DNA of 14,545 bases from positions 1 through 14,545 of the forward strand of contig JBOGVG010000248.1 of the NCBI GenBank assembly GCA_050692435.1, in the 5' to 3' direction. The notes beneath the pieces are model-generated. The model worked only from the letters and a program-made list of their open reading frames with translations. It did no database searches and was not told the DNA's origin. Below are positions 1-6,615 of this stretch, in pieces. Each line of letters begins with the position of its first letter. The stretch's first letter is position 1. A program made the translations under genes and the position numbers. The DNA comes from AC-69 sp050692435. Its GTDB lineage: Bacteria; Actinomycetota; UBA4738; HRBIN12.

Positions 1-8
1 GGCCCTAG

Positions 9-46
9 GCAACCCGCAAACGCCTCAGCAACCCGGCAAACGCCTC
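9..46. repeat. imperfect tandem repeat, two units of 18-19 bp
   Basis: Two adjacent copies of GCAACCC(G)GCAAACGCCTC lie at 9-26 and 28-46. They differ only by one inserted G in the second copy. No gene is credible here, so the repeat is non-coding as far as can be seen. Its function is unknown; it could be a small remnant of duplication or part of a regulatory region for a gene beyond the window edge. Confidence 0.6.
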
Positions 47-122
47 CCGCCCTTCATATACGACCACACAGGAGATGGGGGATTGTCCGCCTCCGACAAG
101 GACCCGGGGCGTCGGCCGGACG

Positions 123-142
123 GCCGGGGGGTGCCCCCCGGC
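123..142 (-). terminator. possible GC-rich hairpin terminator
   Basis: The arms GCCGGGGGG (123-131) and CCCCCCGGC (134-142) are perfectly complementary and would fold into a very stable stem with a minimal loop, about 85 nt past the stop codon of the solute-binding protein gene. No T-run follows on the minus strand, so this is not a canonical intrinsic terminator. U-less hairpins are often proposed as terminators in high-GC actinobacteria, which is why the call is kept at low confidence. Confidence 0.35.
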
Positions 143-154
143 GGCGAACTCACC

Positions 155-167
155 GTCTGAGTCAGAC
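155..167. promoter_or_regulatory. 13-bp perfect palindrome, possible operator
   Basis: GTCTGA-G-TCAGAC is an exact inverted repeat with a single central base. It lies between the solute-binding protein gene and the GC hairpin. A dimeric regulator could bind such a site, but no promoter is recognisable next to it, so the role is only a guess. Confidence 0.25.
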
Positions 168-227
168 ACGCATGAGGGCCGCGAGCCCGGGGGTGATGTC
201 CATCCCGGGTGGTCCACGGGTCCACGG

Positions 228-2135
228 CTAGCCAGCCGGCACTTCCTCGACCGACAAACCGTTGTTCACCGCGAGGTGAACGAACGAGACGTAGCCCGAG
301 AACTGATCGAACTCGAACCGTGTGACGGTATCAGCCACGATGGTCACCTGCTTGCCCTCGAGATAGGGCACCCACGGCACCATTTCCTCCATCACGTACC
401 GGTCCAGCTCGACCCAGCAAATCGTCCGCTCCTCGCCCGATAGCACGTAGCACTCGTGCATCCTCTCGTCGATCGACGGCACGGGGTTCCGGCCGTTGTG
501 GGTGGCTGCCGTCCAGGCGTCGAGTACGTCGCCGCCGCATTCCTTGGCCTGGTCCTCGGTCATGCCGAGGTTCGCGTAGTTAAAGGACCCCTGGCAGGTG
601 ATGCCCGCGCTGTTGAAGATGAGGAACTCGAACCCGTAGGGGTCGGCGTAGTCCTTCCGCCACTTGGCATTCGCGGCGATCGGGACGAGATTCTCCGTCG
701 TCCGGATGGTGGTGTACGCCGTGTCCGGATCGACCTCCACGAGCTCCACGTTGATACCGATCTCCGATAGGTCCTCCACGATGATCTGATCGATGTCGGT
801 CCACGGCAGGACGTTGCGGCTGATCATGAGGAGATCGTTGCAGACGTCCCGGTCGCACCTCCCGTCGGCGTCGGAGTCGTACTTGGACTGGCGCATCTCA
901 TCCAGGGCGGCGTTGACGTCGCCTTCATAGTTCGGCGTCGGGTAAGGATCGTAATCCGCCAGCTCGGGCAAGAGATTCACCGGCTCCACCGTGGTGGCAA
1001 CTGCCGCCCGGAACTCTCCGCCCCAGGCCTTCAGGATGGCAGCCTTGTCGATGACGTAGTTGACCGCCTTCCGGACGTGAATGTCGTCGAAGGGCGGGAC
1101 AATCATGTTCATGGTGATGTAGTACGTGGTGTCCTCCGGGTCCGCGTGGATGTTGTCCTTCAAGTCTCGGTTGGTCAGATACTGCGACAGGGTCCCGCCC
1201 GTTGGGTTGCTAACCCACGACCCATCGAGCTCACCCTTCTCGATCTTGTTGAAGATGTCGTCGGTGTTCGAGTTGACGGTAATCGTGACCCCGTCCACGT
1301 TAGCCGAGCGGACCTCGGGGCTGTCGGTCGCCTCGTCGTAGCTCGTATTCCGAACGAGAACCATGCGCGTGTCCGGGTCGTAGCCGGAGATGGGCTCCAG
1401 CGTCTCGCACGAGGTGATGTCCAGCTGGTCTTGGCCCTGGATCATGTACGGCCCGGTCGCGATGAGGTATCGACCGTAGTCGCCGGCCTTGGTGAAGCAC
1501 CCGGCGACTTCCTCGGGCATCGCAGCTGTCGCCGGCATGGCCAGTCGGTTCAGCAGGTCGCCCGTGGGCCGGGTGAGGTGGAACACGATCGTGTAATCGT
1601 CCGGGGTTTCGATGCCGGAGAGGGGTTCGGCGGGCGACTTGGCCCTACCCGTCATCCCTTCGATCGTGCCCACGTAGTAGTTGCCGTACTGGGCCCTCAG
1701 CGCCTTTGTATTGATGCGCTGCAAGGCGTAGGCGAAATCTCTGGAGATGACGTCGCGCTCGAGTGGTGGACCGAACTTGACGCCCCGCTGCAGATGGAAC
1801 GTCCAGGTCAGCCCGTCCGCGGACGTCTCCCAGCTGGAGGCGATGTCGGGCACGATCTCGTTTCCCGCGGTGCCGGCGATGTGCTTGTAGGTAACCAGCG
1901 TCCGGAGCAGGAGCCCGGAGTACAGGCCCCAGGCGGACGGCAGGTATTCACCGGTCGGATCGAATCCGTTGGTGAACCCGAAACCCTCGATGGCGGTCCG
2001 GTATACGCCTCCCCTGGTTACGTCGCCTGGTTCCGGAGAGTCGCCGGCCCGCTCCGCACCCCCACTGCAGACGGCGAGGGCCACCGACATCACTACCGAG
2101 AGCGCGACGATCCGAGGGAACGGTTTCACCCTCAT
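228..2135 (-). CDS. ABC transporter solute-binding lipoprotein, family 5 (oligopeptide/dipeptide type)
   Basis: The 635-residue product should be a lipid-anchored receptor that delivers peptides or similar solutes to an ABC importer. The ATG at 2135 is chosen over one 10 codons upstream because the purine-rich AGAGAGGGGAG lies just before it and a signal peptide starts there: MRVKPF, a hydrophobic run, then LAVC with the lipidation Cys at 23. Val just before that Cys is unusual, since Gly, Ala or Ser is typical. Residues 95-190 (IVPDIASSWE, GLTWTFHLQRGVKF, then DFAYALQRI) match the N-terminal lobe of the SBP_bac_5 family, and residues 352-372 (IHVRKAVNYVIDK) match the hinge-proximal helix. 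The mature part has eight further Cys, possibly disulfides, and a calcium-loop-like DSDADGRCD at 420-428. No permease or ATPase gene is seen. The solute cannot be read from the sequence; nickel, sugars and other ligands occur in this family. Confidence 0.93.
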   Translation of the reverse strand: MRVKPFPRIVALSVVMSVALAVCSGGAERAGDSPEPGDVTRGGVYRTAIEGFGFTNGFDPTGEYLPSAWGLYSGLLLRTLVTYKHIAGTAGNEIVPDIASSWETSADGLTWTFHLQRGVKFGPPLERDVISRDFAYALQRINTKALRAQYGNYYVGTIEGMTGRAKSPAEPLSGIETPDDYTIVFHLTRPTGDLLNRLAMPATAAMPEEVAGCFTKAGDYGRYLIATGPYMIQGQDQLDITSCETLEPISGYDPDTRMVLVRNTSYDEATDSPEVRSANVDGVTITVNSNTDDIFNKIEKGELDGSWVSNPTGGTLSQYLTNRDLKDNIHADPEDTTYYITMNMIVPPFDDIHVRKAVNYVIDKAAILKAWGGEFRAAVATTVEPVNLLPELADYDPYPTPNYEGDVNAALDEMRQSKYDSDADGRCDRDVCNDLLMISRNVLPWTDIDQIIVEDLSEIGINVELVEVDPDTAYTTIRTTENLVPIAANAKWRKDYADPYGFEFLIFNSAGITCQGSFNYANLGMTEDQAKECGGDVLDAWTAATHNGRNPVPSIDERMHECYVLSGEERTICWVELDRYVMEEMVPWVPYLEGKQVTIVADTVTRFEFDQFSGYVSFVHLAVNNGLSVEEVPAG

Positions 2136-2137
2136 AT

Positions 2138-2148
2138 CTCCCCTCTCT
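2138..2148 (-). promoter_or_regulatory. ribosome-binding site of the solute-binding protein gene
   Basis: On the minus strand AGAGAGGGGAG precedes the ATG at 2135, with AGAGG six bases from it. It selects this start over the upstream in-frame ATG at 2165. The 115-bp space to apgM (2136-2250) shows no clear -10/-35 pair. Its only hairpin candidate is weak (ACGGG at 2227-2231 with CCCGT at 2241-2245, 9-nt loop), so whether this gene has its own promoter is unresolved. Confidence 0.6.
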
Positions 2149-2250
2149 AACACAGGTTGGATCAAGACGTTCTGACGCCTCGGTCTGGGCCACCTTCCGG
2201 ACCTCGGAGAAGTGACACGCGTCGGGACGGGCCGGCAGCACCCGTTTCGC

Positions 2251-3513
2251 TTAGCCCTGCTGGAGCTCCGTCAGGCGCGGCAGGATGTCCACCCCGTTCA
2301 GCCGCCCCAGCGACCCGGCGGCGCAGGCTCGCTCGCCGAAGGCGAGCGAGCCATCCGAGCGGACACCGCCCCCAGCCACCACGAGGGGGACGGGGTCCGC
2401 CGTATGGGCCTTGCGAACGCACGACGTCGAGTGGTCGGCGGTCACCGCCACGATCGTTGGTCGCAGGTCGAGCACCGGAAGGACCTCGCCGAAGAACGCC
2501 CGGTCGATGAGGGCGATGATGTCCCGCTTGTCCTCGGCTCGCCCGTCGTGGGCGGGGATGTCGGGCCCCTTGATGTGGACGTACAGGGCGTCGTACCCAT
2601 GCAGGGCGTCCGCCGCCAGGCGGGCCCACCGCGCGTAGTCGTCCTCGGCCGCCAGGCGGGGCGCGTCCACCGGGGCCATGCCGAGCAGGACGGCGATGCC
2701 CCGTTCCACCGGCATCTCCACGAAGCAGCCCCACGACGGACCGAACCGATCCCGGATGCTCTGGAGGCGAGGAACGTGGTCACCACCGTCCCGGGTGAGG
2801 ATGAGGTTGCCCGGGAGCTTCCCGGCGCGGCGCCGTCGGGCATTCACCTCGGAGGCGTCTAGGATCTTGGCGGCGCCCTCCACGAAGGCGTTGGTGAGCT
2901 CGGCCGCCCGACGGGCCTCCTCGGTTTCCTCCAGCGGCTCCGACCGCACGACCTCGGGATCGAAGGTCTCCAGGGCGACCCCGAGCGATCCCTCCTTGCG
3001 ATAGGCGGGATCGGTATTCGTGACTTCGGCGGACAGCTTCCCCTCATCGGGCCGGATCACCAGGACCCCCCGGTGCTCCACGGTGGCCCGGAGCTCGAAG
3101 GTGGCGCCGGGGAGGACCAGCCCCTCGTTCACCTCGGCGGCCAAGGCCCTCGCCTCGTCGGACGTGAGGTCCCGGCCCACGCGGCGGTCGATGATCCTGG
3201 GCCATTCGCACGTGGCGAAGTTGATGCGAGAGGCGAGGTCGCCGTCGCGGAAGTCCATCCCGGAGCCGATGGCCTCGACCACGCCGCGGCCGGGATGCTC
3301 CTCCCTTGGGTCGTAGCCGAGGATGGCGAATACCGCGATGTCCGACTCCGGGGCGATGCCCGGGCCGACCGTGACGACGGTGCCCGTCCGGCCCTGCGCG
3401 GCAAGGGAATCCAGGAATGGAGTCCGAGCGGCCTCCAGAGGGGTGAGGTCGTCGAGCTCCGGGACCGGATCGTCCCCCAGACCATCGAGGCAGACGTACA
3501 GCAGACGCTTCAC
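2251..3513 (-). CDS. apgM: 2,3-bisphosphoglycerate-independent phosphoglycerate mutase, archaeal type
   Basis: This cytosolic enzyme interconverts 3-phosphoglycerate and 2-phosphoglycerate without a 2,3-bisphosphoglycerate cofactor, using two divalent metals and a phospho-serine intermediate (alkaline phosphatase superfamily). The 420-residue length fits the archaeal-type ApgM family; the BPG-independent GpmI type is about 510. Visible motifs are CLDGLGD with metal ligand Asp10, APESDIAVFAILGYDP with the likely nucleophile Ser57, INFATCEW and IIDRRVGRDL (98-116), HIKGPDIPAHDG (313-324) and TADHSTSCVRKAHTADPVPL (358-377) with the remaining metal ligands Asp/His. Translation starts at a GTG with a perfect AGGAGG six bases upstream that overlaps the tpiA stop codon; the genes are 10 nt apart. 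It closes the gap-pgk-tpiA operon, supplying the next glycolytic step. Confidence 0.96.
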   Translation of the reverse strand: MKRLLYVCLDGLGDDPVPELDDLTPLEAARTPFLDSLAAQGRTGTVVTVGPGIAPESDIAVFAILGYDPREEHPGRGVVEAIGSGMDFRDGDLASRINFATCEWPRIIDRRVGRDLTSDEARALAAEVNEGLVLPGATFELRATVEHRGVLVIRPDEGKLSAEVTNTDPAYRKEGSLGVALETFDPEVVRSEPLEETEEARRAAELTNAFVEGAAKILDASEVNARRRRAGKLPGNLILTRDGGDHVPRLQSIRDRFGPSWGCFVEMPVERGIAVLLGMAPVDAPRLAAEDDYARWARLAADALHGYDALYVHIKGPDIPAHDGRAEDKRDIIALIDRAFFGEVLPVLDLRPTIVAVTADHSTSCVRKAHTADPVPLVVAGGGVRSDGSLAFGERACAAGSLGRLNGVDILPRLTELQQG

Positions 3514-3519
3514 CGCGGG

Positions 3520-3525
3520 CCTCCT
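3520..3525 (-). promoter_or_regulatory. ribosome-binding site of apgM, overlapping the tpiA stop codon
   Basis: AGGAGG on the minus strand, with six bases before the GTG at 3513, overlaps the tpiA TAG (3524-3526). It supports the GTG start and suggests that translation of apgM is coupled to that of tpiA. Confidence 0.8.
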
Positions 3526-4294
3526 ACCGGTACTTGACGATGAGGGCCAGCTCCTCGGGGTCCAGGCTCGCGCCGCCCACCAGCGCCCCGTCGATCTCGG
3601 GGTGCGCCATGAAGTCGCGGATGTTCCCGGCCTTCACGCTGCCGCCGTACTGGACCCGCACGGCGTCGGCGACCTGCTGCGAGTAGGTCGACCCGAGGGT
3701 TTCGCGGATCAGGCCCACGACCTGGCCAGCGTCCACCGGCTCCGCGTTCCGGCCCGTGCCGATGGCCCAGATCGGCTCGTAGGCGACGACGAGGCGCGCC
3801 GCGTCCTCGACGGCGATCCCCTGGAGGCCCCGGCGGACCTGGCTCACGACCTTCTCCTCCGTCGCGCCAGCCTCCCGCTCCTCAAGGCTCTCCCCGACGC
3901 ACAGGATGGGCACCATCTCGTGGCCGAACGTGGCCCGAACCTTCTTGTTCACGGTCTGGTCCGTTTCCCCGAACAGCTGCCGCCGCTCGGAGTGGCCCAC
4001 GATCACGTACCGGCACTTCAGGGCCTGAAGCATCAGGGCGGACACCTCGCCCGTGAACGCCCCCTTCTCCTCGAAGTGCACGTTCTGCGCCCCCAGCCCG
4101 TAGAGGAGCCGGTCGCCCTCGATCAGGACCTGTACGGCCCGAAGCGCGGTGAACGGCGGACAGATCACGACCTCGACCCGTTCGGCGTCGTCCTTGTCCA
4201 GAAGGTAGGAGAGCTTCTGGACGTCGCGGATGGCCTCTAGGTGGGTCTTGTGCATCTTCCAGTTGGCCGCGATGATGGGCCGCCTCGCGGTCAC
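3524..4294 (-). CDS. tpiA: triosephosphate isomerase
   Basis: The enzyme interconverts dihydroxyacetone phosphate and glyceraldehyde 3-phosphate in the cytosol as a (beta/alpha)8-barrel, usually a dimer. At 256 residues it has the normal family length. All catalytic elements are present: Asn11 and Lys13 in AANWKMHK, electrophile His101 in VGHSERR, base Glu173 in AYEPIWAIGTG (flexible loop 6 follows), and the phosphate-binding VQYGGSVK and GALVGGASL near the C-terminus. The GTG at 4294 begins 7 nt after the pgk stop, and the N-terminus places the NWK motif where the family has it. No strong Shine-Dalgarno sequence lies at the usual distance; GGAGG lies farther upstream inside the pgk end, so coupling to pgk is likely. 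Confidence 0.98.
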   Translation of the reverse strand: MTARRPIIAANWKMHKTHLEAIRDVQKLSYLLDKDDAERVEVVICPPFTALRAVQVLIEGDRLLYGLGAQNVHFEEKGAFTGEVSALMLQALKCRYVIVGHSERRQLFGETDQTVNKKVRATFGHEMVPILCVGESLEEREAGATEEKVVSQVRRGLQGIAVEDAARLVVAYEPIWAIGTGRNAEPVDAGQVVGLIRETLGSTYSQQVADAVRVQYGGSVKAGNIRDFMAHPEIDGALVGGASLDPEELALIVKYR

Positions 4295-4301
4295 CTCGCG
4301 G

Positions 4302-5510
4302 TCACCGCCCCGCCTCCAACACCGTCAATCCCGGAAGCTCGCGCCCCTCGATGAACTCCAGGGAGGCGCCGCCGCCCGTGGATAGGTGGTCGAACCCGTC
4401 CTCCAGACCGAACCGCCTGATGGCCAGGAGACTATCGCCCCCGCCGGCCACCGAGTACGCGGCGGATCCGGCGATGGCCGTGGCCACCCCCCTCGTGCCG
4501 GCCGAGAACGGCTCGAGCTCGAACACGCCCATGGGCCCGTTCCACAGGATCGTCTTGGCCTCTGCGATGGTCCGCGCGAACTCCTCCACCGTCCGGGGAC
4601 CGATGTCCAGTCCCATCAGGCCCTTCGGGATCTCCGTGGCCGGCACGGTCTGGCGCTTCGCGTCCAGCTTGATCTCCGGCGCGGCGATGACGTCTTGCGG
4701 TAGCAGGATCAGGACGCCGCGCTCGTCGGCGCGCTTGCCGGCCGACAGAACATCGTCGAACCGGTCCGGCTCCATCAAGCTGGCGCCCACCTCCCCTCCC
4801 TCTGCGGCGATGAACGTGAACGCCATGGCTCCCCCCATCAGCAGGGCGTCCACCTTGTCGACCAGCGCCCCGATGGTGGACAGCTTGTCCGAGACCTTGG
4901 CCCCTCCAAGCACCGCCACGTAGGGTCGCGCCGGCTCGCCCTGGAGCTTCGACAGGGCCTCGACCTCGCGTTCGAGCAGCCGGCCCGCCGCCGCCGGCCT
5001 CCCCCGTTCGAGGAACAGCGCCGGGAGCGCCGCGACCGACGCATGGTGACGGTGGACCGCCCCGAAGGCGTCGTCCACATACGCGTCGGCCAGCTCCGCC
5101 AGGCGCTCGGCGAACCCGCGGTCGTTCGCCTCCTCGCCCGGGTCGAACCGGAGGTTCTCGAGCAGGAACACCTCACCGGGCCGCAGGTTCTCGCAGCGTC
5201 CTCGGACCTCGTCGTCGACGACGCCGTCCGTGGGCCGATAGCCGACGTCCCGTTCGAAGACCTCTCCGAGGCGCTCGGCCACGGGCCCGAGCCGTGCCTC
5301 TTCCTTCACCTGTCCCTTGGGGCGACCGAGATGGGAGGCCAGGACGAGCGACGCGTCGCCGACGAGCAGCTCGCGGAGCGTGGGCAGGCTGGCCAGGATG
5401 CGCGAGTCATCGGCGACCCTCCCCCCCTCGAGGGGCACGTTGTAATCCACCCGAACGAACACGCGCCCGCCGGCGACGTTGCCAAGCGCCTCCAGGGTGC
5501 GAAGCTTCAC
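4302..5510 (-). CDS. pgk: phosphoglycerate kinase
   Basis: The monomeric cytosolic kinase transfers phosphate from 1,3-bisphosphoglycerate to ADP, giving 3-phosphoglycerate and ATP. The 402 residues cover both lobes. The N-lobe has VRVDYNVPL (Arg20, Asp22, Asn24), SHLGRPKG (59-66), LLENLRFDPGEE (117-127) and YVDDAFGAVHRHHAS with Arg154. The C-lobe has VLGGAKVSDKL (200-210), LWNGPMGVFE (322-331) and AGGGDS (355-360), followed by STGGGASLEFIEG (377-389). The frame stays open 42 codons further upstream, but that part lies inside gap. The chosen GTG at 5510 overlaps the gap stop as GTGA (4 nt), the usual sign of translational coupling, and there is no separate strong ribosome-binding site. The sequence shows no sign of damage. 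Confidence 0.98.
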   Translation of the reverse strand: MKLRTLEALGNVAGGRVFVRVDYNVPLEGGRVADDSRILASLPTLRELLVGDASLVLASHLGRPKGQVKEEARLGPVAERLGEVFERDVGYRPTDGVVDDEVRGRCENLRPGEVFLLENLRFDPGEEANDRGFAERLAELADAYVDDAFGAVHRHHASVAALPALFLERGRPAAAGRLLEREVEALSKLQGEPARPYVAVLGGAKVSDKLSTIGALVDKVDALLMGGAMAFTFIAAEGGEVGASLMEPDRFDDVLSAGKRADERGVLILLPQDVIAAPEIKLDAKRQTVPATEIPKGLMGLDIGPRTVEEFARTIAEAKTILWNGPMGVFELEPFSAGTRGVATAIAGSAAYSVAGGGDSLLAIRRFGLEDGFDHLSTGGGASLEFIEGRELPGLTVLEAGR

Positions 5511-6514
5511 AGCTTGCTGGCGATCAGCGCGGTCAGGTCGACCAGCCGGTGCGAGTACCCCCATTCGTTGTCGTACCACCCGACCACCTTGGCCACGTTG
5601 CCCATGGCCATCGTGGACAGCGCGTCGAACGTGCACGACGCCGGGGAGCCGACGATGTCGGTGGAGACGATGGGGTCCTCCGTGTACACGAGCTTCCCGG
5701 CCAGCGGCCCGCCCTCCGCGGCCGCCCGGTAGGCCGCGTTCACCTCCTCGACGGTCACCTCGCGCTTCAGCGTTGCCACGAGGTCCGTCACCGAGCCGTC
5801 GGGCACCGGGACTCGCATGGCGATCCCGTCCAACCTGCCCTTCAGGTGTGGAAGGACCAGGCCGGTGGCCTTGGCCGCCCCGGTGGAGGTGGGGATGATG
5901 TTGATCGCGGCGGCCCGTGCTCGCCGGAGATCACTGTGGGGCAGGTCCAGGATCCGCTGGTCGTTCGTGTAGGCGTGGATCGTGGTCATGAAGCCCTGCT
6001 CGATCCCGAAGGCATCGTCGAGGACCTTTGCCATGGGCACGACGCAGTTCGTCGTGCACGACGCGTTCGAGACGACGTTGTGGCCCTTGGGGTCGTACCG
6101 GTCGTCGTTCACGCCAAGCACGATCGTGATGTCCTCGCCCTTCGACGGCGCGCTGATGATGACCTTCTCGGCGCCGGCCGCGATGTGCTTGTCCGCGTCC
6201 TCGCGCTTCGTGAACAGGCCGGTGGACTCGATCACGATCCGCGCGCCCAGCTCCTTCCACGGCAGGTTCGCCGGGTCCTTCTCCGCCAGCACCCGGAGCT
6301 CGTCGCCGTCCACGACGATGCTGCTCCCGGTTGCCGAGATCTCGCCGGGGAAGGTCCCCAGGACCGAGTCGTACTTCAGCAGGTGGGCCAGCGTCGTGGC
6401 ATCGGTGATGTCGTTCACCGCGACCAAGTCCCAGTCCAGTCCCTGTTGCCGGGCGGCCCGGAAGAAGTTCCGTCCGATCCGCCCGAACCCGTTGATGCCG
6501 ACCTTGACGCTCAT
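5507..6514 (-). CDS. gap: glyceraldehyde-3-phosphate dehydrogenase, phosphorylating, type I
   Basis: The enzyme oxidises glyceraldehyde 3-phosphate with NAD+ and phosphate to 1,3-bisphosphoglycerate; it is normally a cytosolic tetramer. The product is 335 residues. It has the Rossmann motif INGFGRIGR (7-15), AVNDITD (32-38), which resembles the NAD-preferring forms, catalytic Cys153 in SNASCTTNC, general base His180 in IHAYTNDQ, the substrate-binding STGAAKA (210-216) and the C-terminal WYDNEWGYSHR (313-323). The ATG at 6514 is preferred to one 15 codons upstream because AGGAGG sits six bases before it and the Rossmann motif then has its usual position. It is the first gene of the glycolytic operon, 101 bp after rapZ, with a possible promoter in that gap. 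Confidence 0.98.
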   Translation of the reverse strand: MSVKVGINGFGRIGRNFFRAARQQGLDWDLVAVNDITDATTLAHLLKYDSVLGTFPGEISATGSSIVVDGDELRVLAEKDPANLPWKELGARIVIESTGLFTKREDADKHIAAGAEKVIISAPSKGEDITIVLGVNDDRYDPKGHNVVSNASCTTNCVVPMAKVLDDAFGIEQGFMTTIHAYTNDQRILDLPHSDLRRARAAAINIIPTSTGAAKATGLVLPHLKGRLDGIAMRVPVPDGSVTDLVATLKREVTVEEVNAAYRAAAEGGPLAGKLVYTEDPIVSTDIVGSPASCTFDALSTMAMGNVAKVVGWYDNEWGYSHRLVDLTALIASKL

Positions 6515-6520
6515 GGCGTG

Positions 6521-6526
6521 CCTCCT
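6521..6526 (-). promoter_or_regulatory. ribosome-binding site of gap
   Basis: A perfect AGGAGG on the minus strand lies six bases before the ATG at 6514. It fixes the gap start and rules out the in-frame ATG codons upstream of it. Strong initiation fits a highly expressed glycolytic gene. Confidence 0.85.
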
Positions 6527-6548
6527 GGAGAAGAGGGGGTTCGCGTTC

Positions 6549-6554
6549 ATCCTA
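6549..6554 (-). promoter_or_regulatory. possible -10 element of the glycolytic operon
   Basis: TAGGAT matches the actinobacterial -10 pattern TAnnnT and would give a leader of about 28 nt before gap. No TTGACA-like -35 is visible at 16-19 bp spacing, where the sequence is GC-rich, so the call is tentative. An independent promoter here would separate gap-pgk-tpiA-apgM from uvrC-rapZ. Confidence 0.3.
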
Positions 6555-6574
6555 GCCAATCCGGAGTGATGCCC

Positions 6575-6590
6575 GGCGGGCCGGCCCGCC
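6575..6590. promoter_or_regulatory. perfect 16-bp GC palindrome between rapZ and gap
   Basis: GGCGGGCC followed directly by GGCCCGCC is an exact inverted repeat with no spacer. It starts 26 bp past the rapZ stop and lies about 20 bp upstream of the possible gap -10. It could be an RNA hairpin ending or weakening uvrC-rapZ transcription (there is no T-run) or an operator site for gap. A palindrome this long is not expected by chance in 101 bp, even in GC-rich DNA. Confidence 0.4.
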
Positions 6591-6615
6591 CCAGAATTGC
6601 GAGGAGAGTGACCCC

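Larger units (their letters stand above)
1..227. other. non-coding stretch downstream of the solute-binding protein gene
   Basis: No reading frame here looks like protein: the short open frames have no recognisable motif and no convincing ribosome-binding site. The stretch holds a 38-bp imperfect tandem repeat (9-46), a GC-only hairpin (123-142) and a 13-bp palindrome (155-167). It lies 3' of the solute-binding protein gene and may hold its transcript end and the start region of a gene outside the window. Confidence 0.6.

Noticed and set aside
75..443. Plus-strand open frame near the left edge
   Set aside because: It runs antisense into the solute-binding protein gene, has no recognisable motif and no supported start.
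5511..5636. 42-codon N-terminal extension of pgk
   Set aside because: It lies inside the gap 3' end and has no protein-like character. The GTG at 5510, overlapping the gap stop, gives the normal Pgk N-terminus.
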